Assembly (NCBI GenBank): GCA_019022495.1
Contig: JAFEKR010000020.1
Location: forward strand, 186,001 to 250,000
Length of the DNA stretch: 64,000 nucleotides
Origin: Epichloe hybrida
Lineage: Eukaryota; Ascomycota; Sordariomycetes; Hypocreales; Clavicipitaceae
Direction: 5' to 3'
How positions within the stretch are numbered: the first letter of the stretch is position 1; each line of letters begins with the position of its first letter. The notes under the pieces were generated by a model. That model worked only from the letters and a program-made list of their open reading frames with translations, did no database searches and was not told where the DNA came from. Shown here piece by piece: positions 1 to 11,242 of this stretch. The position numbers were made by a program, and so were the translations under genes.

Positions 1-2210
1 CTAATATTAGTAGTATTAGAGCTATAGGATCTTATTGTGAGGTTCTAATCCCCCTGGAAAAACGACCTAAAGCCTAGAAGTTAGTAGCTAGGACTATCCC
101 TAGAAGACTTTTAGCTACACTAGGTTCTAATACCTACCTAGTGTATATCCCCTCTAAAAGGCTAGTTATAAAGACTAGCTTTATTAAGATTATAGAACCT
201 ATAGGCCCTGTTTCTAAAGGCTTACCTAGGATTTCTATAGGGGATAACCCTTTAGAGGGGGAAAATGATCTAGAAAATCAACAAAATCTAGATTAAGGTT
301 CAAAGGATTATCCTATAGATAACATAGGTATCCCTATAGGTTAAGAAAAACCACCTATAGGCCCCGAAGAACCCCCTAAAGGCTTAATTCTAGCGGATCC
401 TATACAGGCGCAGCCTATAACTTAACTAGGAAATCAGATTTTGACTTCGGACCTTGATTTTGATAAAATTATTGATTTTGACCCTAATATTAACCCTATG
501 GATGTTAATATTAGTTCCCCTTCTTCTCTAGATTTCATAAAAGAAATCTATTTTAAGGTATAGGAGAAGCTAAAGGAAAAGAATCCTATTAGCCCCGAGC
601 CTAAGACCTGGAAGCAGGCTATATCTAGCCCTGAAAGGGATAAATAGATAGAAGCTATGTATAAGGAATACGAATAGCTTCTAAAGGCTAGTACTTTTAA
701 ATTTATAGGGAAAGACTAAATCCTTAAGGGCTAAAAAGTACTAAAGAATAGGCTTGTTTATAAGCTGAAAAAGGATAAAGAAAATAATCCTTTAAAATAT
801 AAGGCCTAACTTATTGCTAAGGGATTTATGTAAATCAAAGGCCTAGATTACCTAGAGACCTTTGCTGCTATAAGTATTCCCCCTAGCTAGAGGATTTTAC
901 TAGCCTTAGCGGCTTGGAATAACTGGGAAATCAAACAAATTGATTTTATAGGAGCTTTTCTTAATAGTAAGCTATAATAATAGATTTATATGGTTATTCT
1001 AGATAGGTTTATCGAATTCCTTGAGGTAAATCCTAAACTAGCTAAATTAGCTAGAAGTTTTAGCTAGAGACCTTCTAAAGATTAAGTAATTTTATTATAG
1101 AAGTCTTTATATAGCCTAAAACAAAGCTTAAGGGAATAGTAATAAGCGCTAATATTAGTGCTTAAATCCCTAGGATTTAACCCTCTAATATCTAACCTAG
1201 CTATTTCCTTTAATCCTTTAACCAAAACCTTCGTTATTACGTACGTTAATAACTATCTTCTAATTAGACCGGATTTATCTTATATCTAAAGGCTTAAAAA
1301 GGAACTTCATAAAGTCTATCTAATAGAAGATAGGGGGCCTGCTAAATTCTTCTTAGGGGTTTAAATTATACAAGATAAGCCTAATAGGATACTAAAAATT
1401 CATTAATCTTAGTATATATTAGAAGCCTTAAAACGATTTAATATGCTAGATAGCAAGCCTATTAGCATACCTCTTTAGCTAGGCGTTTTAGCTACGTAGA
1501 TAACTAAGCTTTTAATAGCTAGTGAAATTAAGCTTTATTAGTACATTATAGGGACTATAATGTACCTAATGTTACTTATAAGGCCTGATATAGCTTTTAC
1601 GCTACAGTGGTTATTTACTACACTAGCTAGCCCTTATATAGAATACCTAAAAGCAGCTAAAAATCTGCTAAGGTATCTATTAGGGACTAGATTCCTTGCT
1701 ATTATCTATAGGGGAGACCCTAAAGGTCTAGCTAGCAAAAGCCTAATAGGTTATTACAATAGTGATTTTATAGGGGATAAAAAGACCTCAAAATTAACCT
1801 ATACTTATCTATTTAAGCTAGCTAGCGGACCTATTAGCTGGAAATTAAAGAAAGCTAGTATAATAGCTCTATTAACACTAGAAGCTAAAGCTAACGCTAT
1901 CTGCGAGACCTTCCGGGAGCTTTAGTAGCTTTAGGGCTTATTTAAGGAGCTAAAAACCCCTATTTCTCCCCCTATCCAGATATATTACGATAATTAAGGC
2001 GCTATAACTACTGCTTATAACCTTGCTTTACATAGTTGTATAAAGCATATATTACTAAAGTTTAACTATATTAGGTAATAGGTTTTAGAGGGTTTAGCTA
2101 AAATCAAATATCTAGATACGAAGTTAATGCCTGCAGATAGTCTTACGAAACCTCTTTCTAGACCTCTTTATTAGGCTTTTATTAAGCTTCTAGGGCTTAA
2201 TAATTATTAA
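1..2210 (+). pseudogene. Copia-1 A pol: integrase tail, RT, RNase H (RIP-killed)
   Basis: Reading one frame through TAG/TAA codons gives copia pol. The integrase C-terminus and a Pro-rich linker cover about 1-560. RT follows (about 560-1420) with KTWKQAI, QIDFIGAFLN (first catalytic Asp kept) and the active site YVNN at 1242-1253, where functional copia has YVDD. Both Asp->Asn changes fit TpG->TpA. RNase H follows, with one open stretch at 1560-1925 holding YLMLLIRPDIAFTLQWL, SDFIGDKKTSKLTYTY and GPISWKLKK, equal to the usual SDADWAGD..RKSTSGY and PISWKSKKQ blocks. The natural stop TAA is at 2208-2210. The open stretch starts at an internal Met and is not a separate gene. No product is expected. 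Confidence 0.93.
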
Positions 2211-2416
2211 ACTAACAACTAATTCCCTTCAACAAGGAACCAAAAACAACGTTAAAAAGGGAGCTATATTTAACAATAGCTAGGAATTTAAAAAGGGGGC
2301 TTTTATCTTTTCCTGTTTTTCCTTTTTATCTGTTATTATCAAAAGTTATTGTTTTTATCTTATAGTCTCTTTATATACTTCTAATTGCTTTAAATGTAAT
2401 TCTTTTGTAGAGGGGG

Positions 2417-3240
2417 TGTTAAAAATAAGACCTATTTTTAGCCCTTTTCTAGTTAAAGAGCCTTTTTATTACTAGCTTGTATTATAAGCCTGACAGCTGC
2501 ACTGTAGCTATTAATAGTCGCGAAGGTAGCTATTAATAGCTATGTCATAGCTGTTAACAGCTACGTCTAACTATGTGGATAACTAATTAGTTAATTACGT
2601 TATGGCTGCAAGTGTAGCCATAACCACGCCACTAGTAATTAGGTAAGCTAGGGTAATATAAGCTAGGGTAATATAAGCAGGTTACCTTACACGTAACTTA
2701 CCCTATAGCTATCTTTAATAGCGATTTTCTCTTTATCTAGAGGTTATACAAAAGTTTTACATATAGTAAATTAAAGCTTAAAGATAGGGCTTTCTCTTTA
2801 TATAAGGTTATTTTTTTGACTAAAAGTTAGTGCATATGGGTTGCTAGCTAGTATAGTAGTGAGTTGATTTTTTGGTTTTTGTATACAAATAAATTTTACG
2901 GAAAATTAAAAGTGGCCTATAAGACCCCGCTAGTAGCCTAGATCCTCTAATATAGTTAGTAAGTCTATAAGAGGAAGAAGATTTTTTTAACTAGCTAGAT
3001 AGCTAGTTCTCTTAACTAATAACAGCCGCATTGCCTATATAATATATCTAAAATCAATTCTATTACTCTATAAGATATTATAAAAGTAATCTAAATTAAA
3101 TTCTATTAGTTAATAACTACTATAACCTTCCGTTGCGTTACGTTAATTGATTTAACGTTGCGGCCCTATCGGTCCCTGACCGTAGAGCTTGCACCTGTAC
3201 AGCTGTTGCCAGCTGGCAACTAGCTCCCTACACTTCAATA
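2417..3240 (+). repeat. Copia-1 A 3' LTR (824 bp)
   Basis: Starts TGTTAAAAATAAG right after the polypurine tract and ends TTCAATA. It is collinear with the LTRs at 10210-11033 (reverse), 16506-17323 (reverse) and 18590-19412. The outer (right) end keeps CpG-rich sequence near 3140-3230, whereas the inner part is more AT-converted. Confidence 0.95.
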
Positions 3241-4720
3241 TAATCCATAGCAAATAAACTATTAGTATAACTACTATAGAAGGCATAGGACTAAGATCTA
3301 GATTTATAAAAGCATAGAGGTAAGGTTAACTCCTAAGTAAAAGAGAGGGGAAAGGCTAGTCTATAGTTATATAGCATAAGGGGCCTTCTAATATATAAAG
3401 ACTAGGTAGTTATTCTATAGGAGCCTATCTTATAATAGAAGCTTCTATAGCTATACTATAATAATTTACTAGTAAGTTACTTTAGCACTAAACACACTCT
3501 TAAGCTACTAAAATATTACTATTAGTAGCTAGTAATAAGTAAAGCTATTTTAGACTATATATCTAGCTATAGAGTATACTAGCATGTAGTAGCTAGGTAG
3601 CATTACTTATATAGAAGCCTTAAATTACTACTAATACTAAAGTAACTATAAGTAAAGATCTTAATAAACTTTATTATAAGTCTACTACTAGTATAGCTAG
3701 GTAAGCAAGAAACTAATATAATCCTAGTAATTATAAACTAATTTACTAAGTACACTATCTTCCTTCCTATAAAGACTATAATTAATATAGTAAAATTAGT
3801 AAAGTTATTCTATAAGGAGATTAAGCTATAATTTAGAGCGCTAGAGGGTATTATATCTAATAGAGGGTTAGTATTTATAAGCTAATTCTAGTTAGAGGTA
3901 TATTACTAGTTATATATAAAGCAAAGGCTTTTAATAGTATTTTACCCCTAAACTAATAAGTAAATAAAGAGAATAAATTAAGTACTTAAATATTACCTAT
4001 AATACTTTATTAAAGAAAACTAATAGCTATAGCTAAAGCTACTCCTAATAGCTTAATTTATATATAATAATACTATTAATAGGATAATAAGTTACTCCCC
4101 TAACTACACTTTTATAAGCTATTTACCTAAGTTTTACCTAGCTCTTATAGGCAAGAGTAAGGAGAGGGAGGTCCTAGAAGCTTATATATATATCTAGAAG
4201 CTATATAAGGTTAGGGAGAAACTAGTATATAACTAGGTAAAAGCTACTAAAGTATAGGTAAAGTACTATAACTAATAACACTAGCTATTAACCTTAAAAA
4301 GAGAAGACTTAGTACTACTATTAGTAAAGAATATTAGACTTAAGGATATAAAATAGAAGCTAACCCCTAGATTTATTAAGCTATTTTAAATACTTAACGC
4401 TATAAGTAAATAAGCATACTAACTAGCGCTACCTAATAAGTATAGTTAACTATATAACATATTTTACATTAGCTTACTAGAGCTATAGAATTACTAGGAA
4501 GACACCCTAGATAAGGATATGCTAATACCTAATCTTAAAGATAATAATAATAAGTTTAAAGTTAAAGAAGTTAGGGATTATAGGAAAATATATAAAGGTA
4601 ATAAATACCTAGTAAAATAGAAGGGCTAGCTAAGTAAATATAACTAATAGATAGTAGTAAAAGATATAGAAAGCGCTTAATATATAATTTAGGCTTTCTA
4701 TTAAAGTAAAATAAGTAAGA
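3241..4720 (+). pseudogene. Gyp1 pol C-terminus: integrase and chromodomain
   Basis: Translated through stops, the integrase core is clear: ILVIINQFTKYTIFLPIK, then EGIISNRGLVFIS at 3844-3885 (family form P..IISDRGS.FTS; catalytic Asp is Asn at 3859-3861), then YPQTNKQIERINQVL near 3930-3985 (family HPQTDGQTER.NQ) and IYNNTIN. A chromodomain follows at about 4563-4705: VKEVRDYRKIYKG, KYLVK-KG, ending with an acidic DIESA helix. This order defines chromoviruses, whose chromodomain targets integration to marked heterochromatin (family knowledge). Heavily RIP-damaged, non-functional. Confidence 0.88.
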
Positions 4721-6055
4721 AGTATAGTAAGATATAAGTAATTTATAAGTAATTTATAAGTAATAAGAAATAAGGTAATTATAAAAAAGGCCTAGCCTTA
4801 TTAGCTACTATTACACTCTATTTAAAAACCTCCTTAGACTATTTACTAAATAATAAAATAAAAGACACCTATAAGGAGGGGAGTCTTAAGGGAAACCCTT
4901 CTATAGTTACCCCCTTATATATTAAAATAATACTATTATAAAGGAGGTACTTAGCGCTCCCCTTATCTTCCTAAACCACTACCTTTATTACCTAGAAAAA
5001 CTAGTGCTTTACTACCCCCTAGGGTATAAATCCTAGATTATAATATTATAGCTATAAAGTTATCTTTACCTTCTAGGAGTTATAATATATAGTGTAATTT
5101 AGCTAGGAAAAGTTAGTAAATAAGTAGTAAAAGAGAAGTAATATATATAATTCCTAGGGCTAGAGTAAGAAATATAGTAACTAAAAGTTACTAATATAAA
5201 ATAATATACTAATTATATATAGCTAAAGTAGCTTACTAAGAAAGTAAGTAAAGACTTAGAGAATAAATAGTAAGATATACCTAATAGACCTTAGTAGCCC
5301 TAGTTAAACTAAAGGAAATATAATAAGCTATATTAGTATAATTAAACCCTAAAATAAAGTTTAGATAATAAGTACTAAAATAATAGTAAGTTACTTCTAA
5401 AAATATATAGTCTTTAAGGTTATTAAGAACCTAATTACTTAGGGTATTTATTAAAGTTTTTACTTAATTAAGAATAGTAAGAAAATCTAGGAAATCCCCT
5501 TATATAGTTAGTATTACCTAGAGAGATATAGGTAATTAGGGACTAAAAGAGTAAGGAATATAATATACTTACTATCTTATAAGTATTACTACATTTAATA
5601 CACTAAATATAATACTTTAAATATTTTTCTTTAATAATAGTAGTTAGTATACTAGGGAATTAATAGTTAATCTAAGGGATATTAGGCTTAGCTAGAGAAT
5701 TTTTCTTAAAGTCTATATAACCTATGTGTAAATAATATATATAAGAATATCCTTTTAAATAAATATTAGGGATAGCTATAATAATAATACTCTTAATGCT
5801 TTCCCTATCTAATTCTATTTTAATAATAAGGTAAGTATAAAGGTAAATTTATAGTAACTAATAATTTAATAGTTTCTAGGGAAAATTTATTATATATAAG
5901 GAAGGGAAAAGTTAGTAATATAATAAGGAGTTATAGGTGAATTTATACTTAAATACTAATATTATTTATTATTATTTTAGTATAGCTACTACTTAGTAAA
6001 TAGCTAGATAGTACTTACTAAAAGCTATTTAGAAGCCTAGCTAAAAGTAAGGGGG
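4721..6055 (+). other. Unexplained 1.3-kb stretch between chromodomain and LTR
   Basis: The pol frame of known chromoviruses normally ends soon after the chromodomain, yet about 1.3 kb separates it from the polypurine tract (AAAAGTAAGGGGG, 6043-6055). I read all frames informally. Each carries stops at roughly the rate expected for AT-rich sequence, and I recognised no domain. It may be a long 3' UTR, an extra RIP-destroyed ORF, or a further insertion with unseen borders. Confidence 0.5.
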
Positions 6056-6059
6056 TAAT

Positions 6060-6261
6060 TATAAGGCCTTACTTATAACACTAGTATACTAGTATACCAC
6101 TAGGTAGGCGTACTATACCCTAGGGCTAGGTCTATGTAATACTAGCAAGTCACTAGCTATAAGTTAGTGACTTGCACGTATAACACACTTAGACCTAGCA
6201 AGCTTTAGTCAATATACAAGCGCCCCTATACCTCTTGCCTAGCTATCCCTTTGTTCTCACA
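6060..6261 (+). repeat. Gyp1 3' LTR (about 202 bp)
   Basis: Begins TATAAGGCC (probably TGTAAGGCC before RIP) a few bases after the polypurine tract and ends TTCTCACA. It contains a short palindromic stretch around 6141-6176 (AGTCACTAGC...TTAGTGACTT). Only one LTR is in the window, so the exact 5' border is inferred. Confidence 0.65.
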
Positions 6262-6272
6262 CCTGCGAAAAA

Positions 6273-6468
6273 GAAGCTTTTCCTTTCTATAAAAAGGAAT
6301 CAATTGTAGTTATAGAAGACTTCCCTTCTATAAAAAAGGAAGGATTCGCGAGATAGAAGCTTTTTTCCCTTCTATAAAAAGGAATTAATTTCGAATTCAG
6401 AAGACTTCCCTTTTATAAAAAAGGAAGGACCTGCGAGATAGAAGCTTTTCCCTTCTATAAAAAGGAAA
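6273..6468 (+). repeat. Leader tandem repeats of Copia-1 B
   Basis: About two and a half copies of an 80-85 bp unit that starts GAAGCTTTTC and contains two CCTTCTATAAAAAGGAA-type blocks. Each block can pair CCTTC with GGAAGG around an A/T loop. The array lies between primer-binding site and gag. Copy C carries a longer version of the same array. Confidence 0.85.
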
Positions 6469-9400
6469 ATAAATACTAAAGGAAAGGGAAAGGGACCTGT
6501 AATCCCTAACCCTAGTGCGCAAGAGGTTCTAAATAACTAGCTAAAAGAGCAGGCTATTAAGCAATAAGTAACTATAGACTAGTTATTAGAGAAGCTAGAA
6601 AGCCTATCTATAACTGTAAATAGTCGTATAGAGGGTGTGGAATCTGATAAGCCCACTAGTTAGCAGTAAGATCAGCAGCCTGTTTAAGAAAATTAAGCTG
6701 AATCTAGCTCTGTACAAGCAACCTTTAATAATTTAATTATTAAGGAATTTAATAAGAGGGTTTATAGCTTTCTAGAGACTACTAGGCTTAAAGGAGCTGA
6801 AAATTTCAAACAATAGAAACAAGCCCTAACTATCTAATTTAGAGCTTTAGGCATGCCTAATTTTCTAGATAATCCGGAGAGTTCTAGGGCGCTAGGGGAT
6901 CCAGATCAAGCTATTATCCTTATGTTATTAAGGGATAGTTATATGGAAGGACCCTAAGCTGCTATAACTTAGCAAAAATCACTTAAAGAAGCCTATAATT
7001 TACTTATAAGGTAATATTCACATAGCGTTGAAATCTAGAGGGGGTCCCTATACTTAGAATTTCATAACCTGAATTTTCAAGAGTTTAAGGGGACTTTAGA
7101 GTCCTTTAATGCAGTCTTTAATAATCTACTAGCTAGATTATTGATTTCTAGGGTCCTAATTGCTCCGATAGATTAGGTTAATTATAATCTTTAATCCCTA
7201 AAATTAACCTTCCCTTAGTAGGCTAAGAGGTAATGATTTAGCATGCGTATGAATAGGGCTATAGGGGCTCCCCTAGAAGCCCTAAATCTTTAATTTTTAA
7301 TGGTAGACCTTCTAGCAGAACAGAGGGATAAATTATCTATAGTATCTAAAGCCCTAAATTATAGGGCTAAAAACCTTAAAAAAGGGGCTAAGGATAAAGA
7401 CAAAGCCCCTAAGGATTACAAGAAGAAAGGAGGCTCTGAAGAAAATGAGGGCTCTTCTAATTCTAATTCTTCTTCTAATAAGAAGAAGAAGAAGAAGCAA
7501 AAAGGTTAAAAATTAGATAAAAAGGATAATAAAGAGACCTCTAGAGAGGGATCTTTTATGCTAGGAAATTACAACCTTTCTAATAGTGCTCTTAAACCGT
7601 ATAAGAAGCCTAGCCTTTATAAGACTAGTTATAACAGCTCTAGTGATAGTAGCTCTAATTCTAGCTTTTCTGAATTAGATGATAATGAAAAACAAGAAAT
7701 TAAAACCTTAAATGGTTTTAATTATTACAGCAAAGACATGAAAAAGGCCCTATTATATAATACAGGTTCGACTGTACATATTATTAATTCTAGGGAGGTC
7801 TTTAGGGATTATACCCCCTATAAAAAGGGGGAATCCGACCCTATTATAACTGGTGGTGGCCCTATTTACGTAAAGGGTCACGGTAGTGCTATTTTTAAGG
7901 TCTTATATTAGAAAAATCCAGCAAGATATAGGACCTTAGTGCTTAAAGATGCGCTATATTTTCCTTAGCTTAATGTTAATATAGTTAGTGGACTTACGCA
8001 CTATATATCTAGTGGTTACCTTATAAAAAACCTACTTTATCTTAAAGATAGGTCTTATATTATAACCCTAGATATAGAAAAACATGGTTTTTTCTTTCAC
8101 GTTAAAAACTAATCTACGCCTAAGTTATCTAAAGGGCCTTGTAATAATTCATATTATATCTGACCTTTTACCTACGCCGCTTTTAAGGGTTATAGTTACC
8201 CTATAGAGGTTCAAATCCCCTCTAAAAAGCTGGATTAGGCTTCTAATTTAGATAAAATTAATAAAAATAATGATAATATTAAAGAAATTATACGGGATGA
8301 TTTAGGGGAATTAGTCCCTTCTTCTTCGCCTATAGCCCTAGGTTAGGTCCCTTATAAATCTAAGGAAATAGATTTAGGGGTGTTAGAGGGCCCTAGTAGA
8401 GGAAAAGGGTCCCTAATACCTCTCTAAGAGGCCTGTGGTTCTTAAGGGGCCTAGCAAGGGACTAGTGAAGAAGGCCCTAGTCTAGATCCTAATTTAAACC
8501 CTAAGGATCTTTAATATCAACGGTTGTTAGAACTAGCTAGCCTATAGTATGTATGATTAGGGCATATAGGTCTTCCTTTGCTAAAGAAAACTAGCCTTAT
8601 AACTAAAGGAATCCCTAATTTTTCTAAAATTAAGGATAAGGATTTTAGATATATTGCTTGTGATTAATCTAAGGCAGTTAGAAGACCTAGGAAGCTAGCT
8701 ATCCCTAACCCCCTAAGAGCTCTAAATTAAATAGAGGGGGATACCCTAAAAATCAGCCCTACGCTGTACAATAAACAATTAATTTGCTTATTTCTAGTTA
8801 ATCGAAAGACTAGATATAAGTGGGTTATCTTATTACCTAATAAGGAAGGCCTAACTGTTTATAAGGCTATTAAAGGCTTCTTTAAAGGGCTTAAAAATCA
8901 ACTAGGTCAATATCCTAGGCACCTTTACTTCGATAGGGGCTAAGAAATTGATTCTAGTTGTTAAGCTTAGTTGAATTCGAAAGGGATTAAATTTACGACT
9001 TCTAGTCCCTATATCTATGAGCAAAATAGATTATCAGAACGTTTAATTCGTACTATTCTAGATTGATCAAGGGCTACTATCTAGTAGGCAAAATTACTAT
9101 TATTCTTATGGTGTTTTGTATTACCTGTAGTTATTAACCTTATTAATATAACTGCTAATACTACTAAGGATATAAACCCTAAATAACTACTATCTAGGGA
9201 ACTAAATCAGCCTTATACAACTGATATTGGTAGAATTAGAGCTATAGGATCTCATTATGAGGTTCTAATCCCCCTGGAAAAACAACCTAAAGCCTAGAAG
9301 TTAGTAGCTAGGACTATCCCTAGAAGACTTTTAGCTACACTAGGTTCTAACACCTACCTAGTGTATATCCCCTTAAAAAGGCTAGTTACAAAGACTAGCT

Positions 9401-10209
9401 TTATTAAGATTATAGAACCTATAGGCCCTGTTTCTAAAGGCTTACCTAGGATTTCTATAGGGGATAACCCTTTAGAGGGGGAAAATGATTTAGATTAACA
9501 ATATCTAGATTAAGGTTCAAAGGATTACCCTATAGATAACATAGGTATCCCTATAGGTTAAGAAAAACCACCTACAGGCCCTAAAGAACCCCCTAAAGGC
9601 TTAATTCCAGCGGATCCCGTACAGGCGTAGCCCATAACTCAACTAGGAAATCAGATTTTAACTTTAGACCTTAATTTTAATAAAATTATCGATTTCAACC
9701 CTAATATTAACCCCATAGATGTTAATATTAGTTCCCCTTCTTCTCTAGATTTTATAAAAGAAATCTATTTTAAGGTATAGGAGAAGCTAAAGGAAAAGAA
9801 TCCTATTAGCCCTAAGCCTAAGACCTGGAAGCAGGCTATATCTAGCCCTGAAAGGGATAAATAGATAGAAGCCACGTATAAGGAATACGCATAGCTTCTA
9901 AAGGCTAGTACTTTTAAATTTATAGGGAAAGACTAAATCCCTAAGGGCCGAAAAGTATTAAAGAATAGGCTTATTTATAAGCTTAAAAAGGATAAAGAAA
10001 ATAATCCTTTAAAATATAAGGCCTAACTTGTTACTAAGGGATTTATACAAATCAAAGGCCTAGATTACCTAGAGACCTTTACTACCACAAGCATTCCCCC
10101 TAGCTAGAGGATTTTACTAGCCCTAGTGGCTTAGAATAACTAGGAAATCAAATAGATTGATTTTATAGGAGCTTTTCTTAATAGTAAGCTATAATAACAG
10201 ATTTATATG
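6469..10209 (+). pseudogene. Copia-1 B gag-pol, N-terminal part
   Basis: One polyprotein frame. The likely start ATG reads ATA at 6469, in frame with KGKGP and the rest of gag. Gag (about 6469-7500) has a helical capsid-like region (ALGMPNFLDNPES, YSFLETTRLKGAENF) and ends in a Ser/Lys-rich tail open at 7300-7506; I see no Cys zinc knuckle. The TAA at 7507 is in frame with the next open stretch, so it looks like a converted CAA. Protease (7558-7911) has LLYNTGSTVHI, with the catalytic Asp of DTG now Asn. The integrase zinc region (..LGHIGLP) and core (KTRYKWV, YFDRG, YIYEQNRLSERLIRTI) follow, then linker and RT start (QIDFIGAFLN) up to copy C. Stops are mainly TAG/TAA. Dead. Confidence 0.92.
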
Positions 10210-11033
10210 TATTGAAATGTAGGGAGCTAGTTGCCAGCTGGCAACAGCTGTACGGGTGCAAGCTCTACGGTCGGGGACCAATAGGGCTATAACGTTGAAT
10301 TAATTAACGTAACGCAACGGAAGGTTGTGGCAGTTATTAACTAATAGAATTCAATTTAAATCACTTTTATAATATCTTATAGAGCAATAGAATTGATTTT
10401 AGATACGTTGTACGAGCAATGCGGCTATTGTTAGTTAAGAGGACTAGCTATCTAGCTAGTTAAAAAGATCTTCTTCCTCTCATAAACCTACTAACTATAT
10501 TAGTAGATCCAGGCCGCTAACGGGGTCTTACAGGCCACTTTTGATTTTCCGTAAAATTCATTTATATACAAAAACCAAAAAATTAACTCACCACTATACT
10601 AGCTAGTAACCTATATACACTAACTTTTGGTCTAAAAAATAACCTTGCATAAAGAGAAAGCCCTATCTTTAAGCTTTAATTTGCTATATATGAAACTTTT
10701 ATATAACCTCTAGATAAAGAGAAAATCGTTGTCAAAGATAGCTATAGGGTAAGTTATATATAGGGTAACCTGCTTACGTCACCCTAGCTTACGTTACCCT
10801 AGCTTACCTAATTACTAGTAGCGTGGTTATAGCCACACTTGCAGCCATAACGTAATTAACTAATTAGTTATCCACATGGTTAGTCGTAGCTATTAATAGC
10901 TGCGACGTAGCTATTGATAGCTACCCTCGTGACTGTTAACAGCTGTAGTGCAGCTGTTAGACTTGCAAAGCAAGCTAGTAATAAGAAGGTTCTTTAACTA
11001 GAAAAGGGCTAAAAATAAGTCTTATTTTTAACA
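10210..11033 (-). repeat. Copia-1 C 3' LTR (824 bp)
   Basis: On the + strand it starts TATTGAAATG and ends TTTTTAACA, followed by CCCCCTC (polypurine tract on the minus strand). Its outer left half keeps CpG-rich sequence (CTACGGTCGGGGACC, AACGCAACGG), while the equivalent inner half of the right LTR is converted to TA. Confidence 0.96.
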
Positions 11034-11242
11034 CCCCCTCTACAAAAGAATTACATTTAAAGCAATTAGAAGTGTACAAAGAGACTATAGGGTAAAAATA
11101 ATAACTTTTGATAATAATAGATAAAAGGGAAAAACAGGAAAAATAAAAAAAGCCCCCTTTTTGAATTCCTAGCTATTGTTAAATATAGCTCCCTTTTTAA
11201 CTTTGTTTTTTGGTTCCCTGTTGAAGGGAATTAGTTATTAGT

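Larger units (their letters stand above)
1..3240 (+). mobile_element. Copia-1 copy A, 3' part (Ty1/copia LTR retrotransposon)
   Basis: The 3' portion of a copia element: integrase tail, reverse transcriptase, RNase H, polypurine tract (AGGGGG at 2411-2416) and 3' LTR. Its 5' part lies left of the window. It runs collinearly with copies B and C, which supply the family structure. The right end CAATA meets the chromovirus remnant directly, so I infer copy A inserted into that element. TSD cannot be checked because the left end is missing. RIP damage is heavy and no frame is intact throughout. Confidence 0.93.
3241..6261 (+). mobile_element. Gypsy chromovirus remnant (Gyp1), 3' part
   Basis: A Ty3/Gypsy element with integrase, chromodomain and a 3' LTR. 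The 5' part (gag, protease, RT) is cut off by copy A and lies outside the window. It sits inside Copia-1 copy B: B's 5' leader resumes with CCTGCG right after the Gyp1 LTR end CTCACA. TSD cannot be verified because the left junction is outside the window. Confidence 0.85.

Noticed and set aside
7300..7911. Two separate small genes
   Set aside because: Both are in one frame with gag-pol from 6469. The TAA between them is a likely RIP product of CAA, and the second contains the protease motif.
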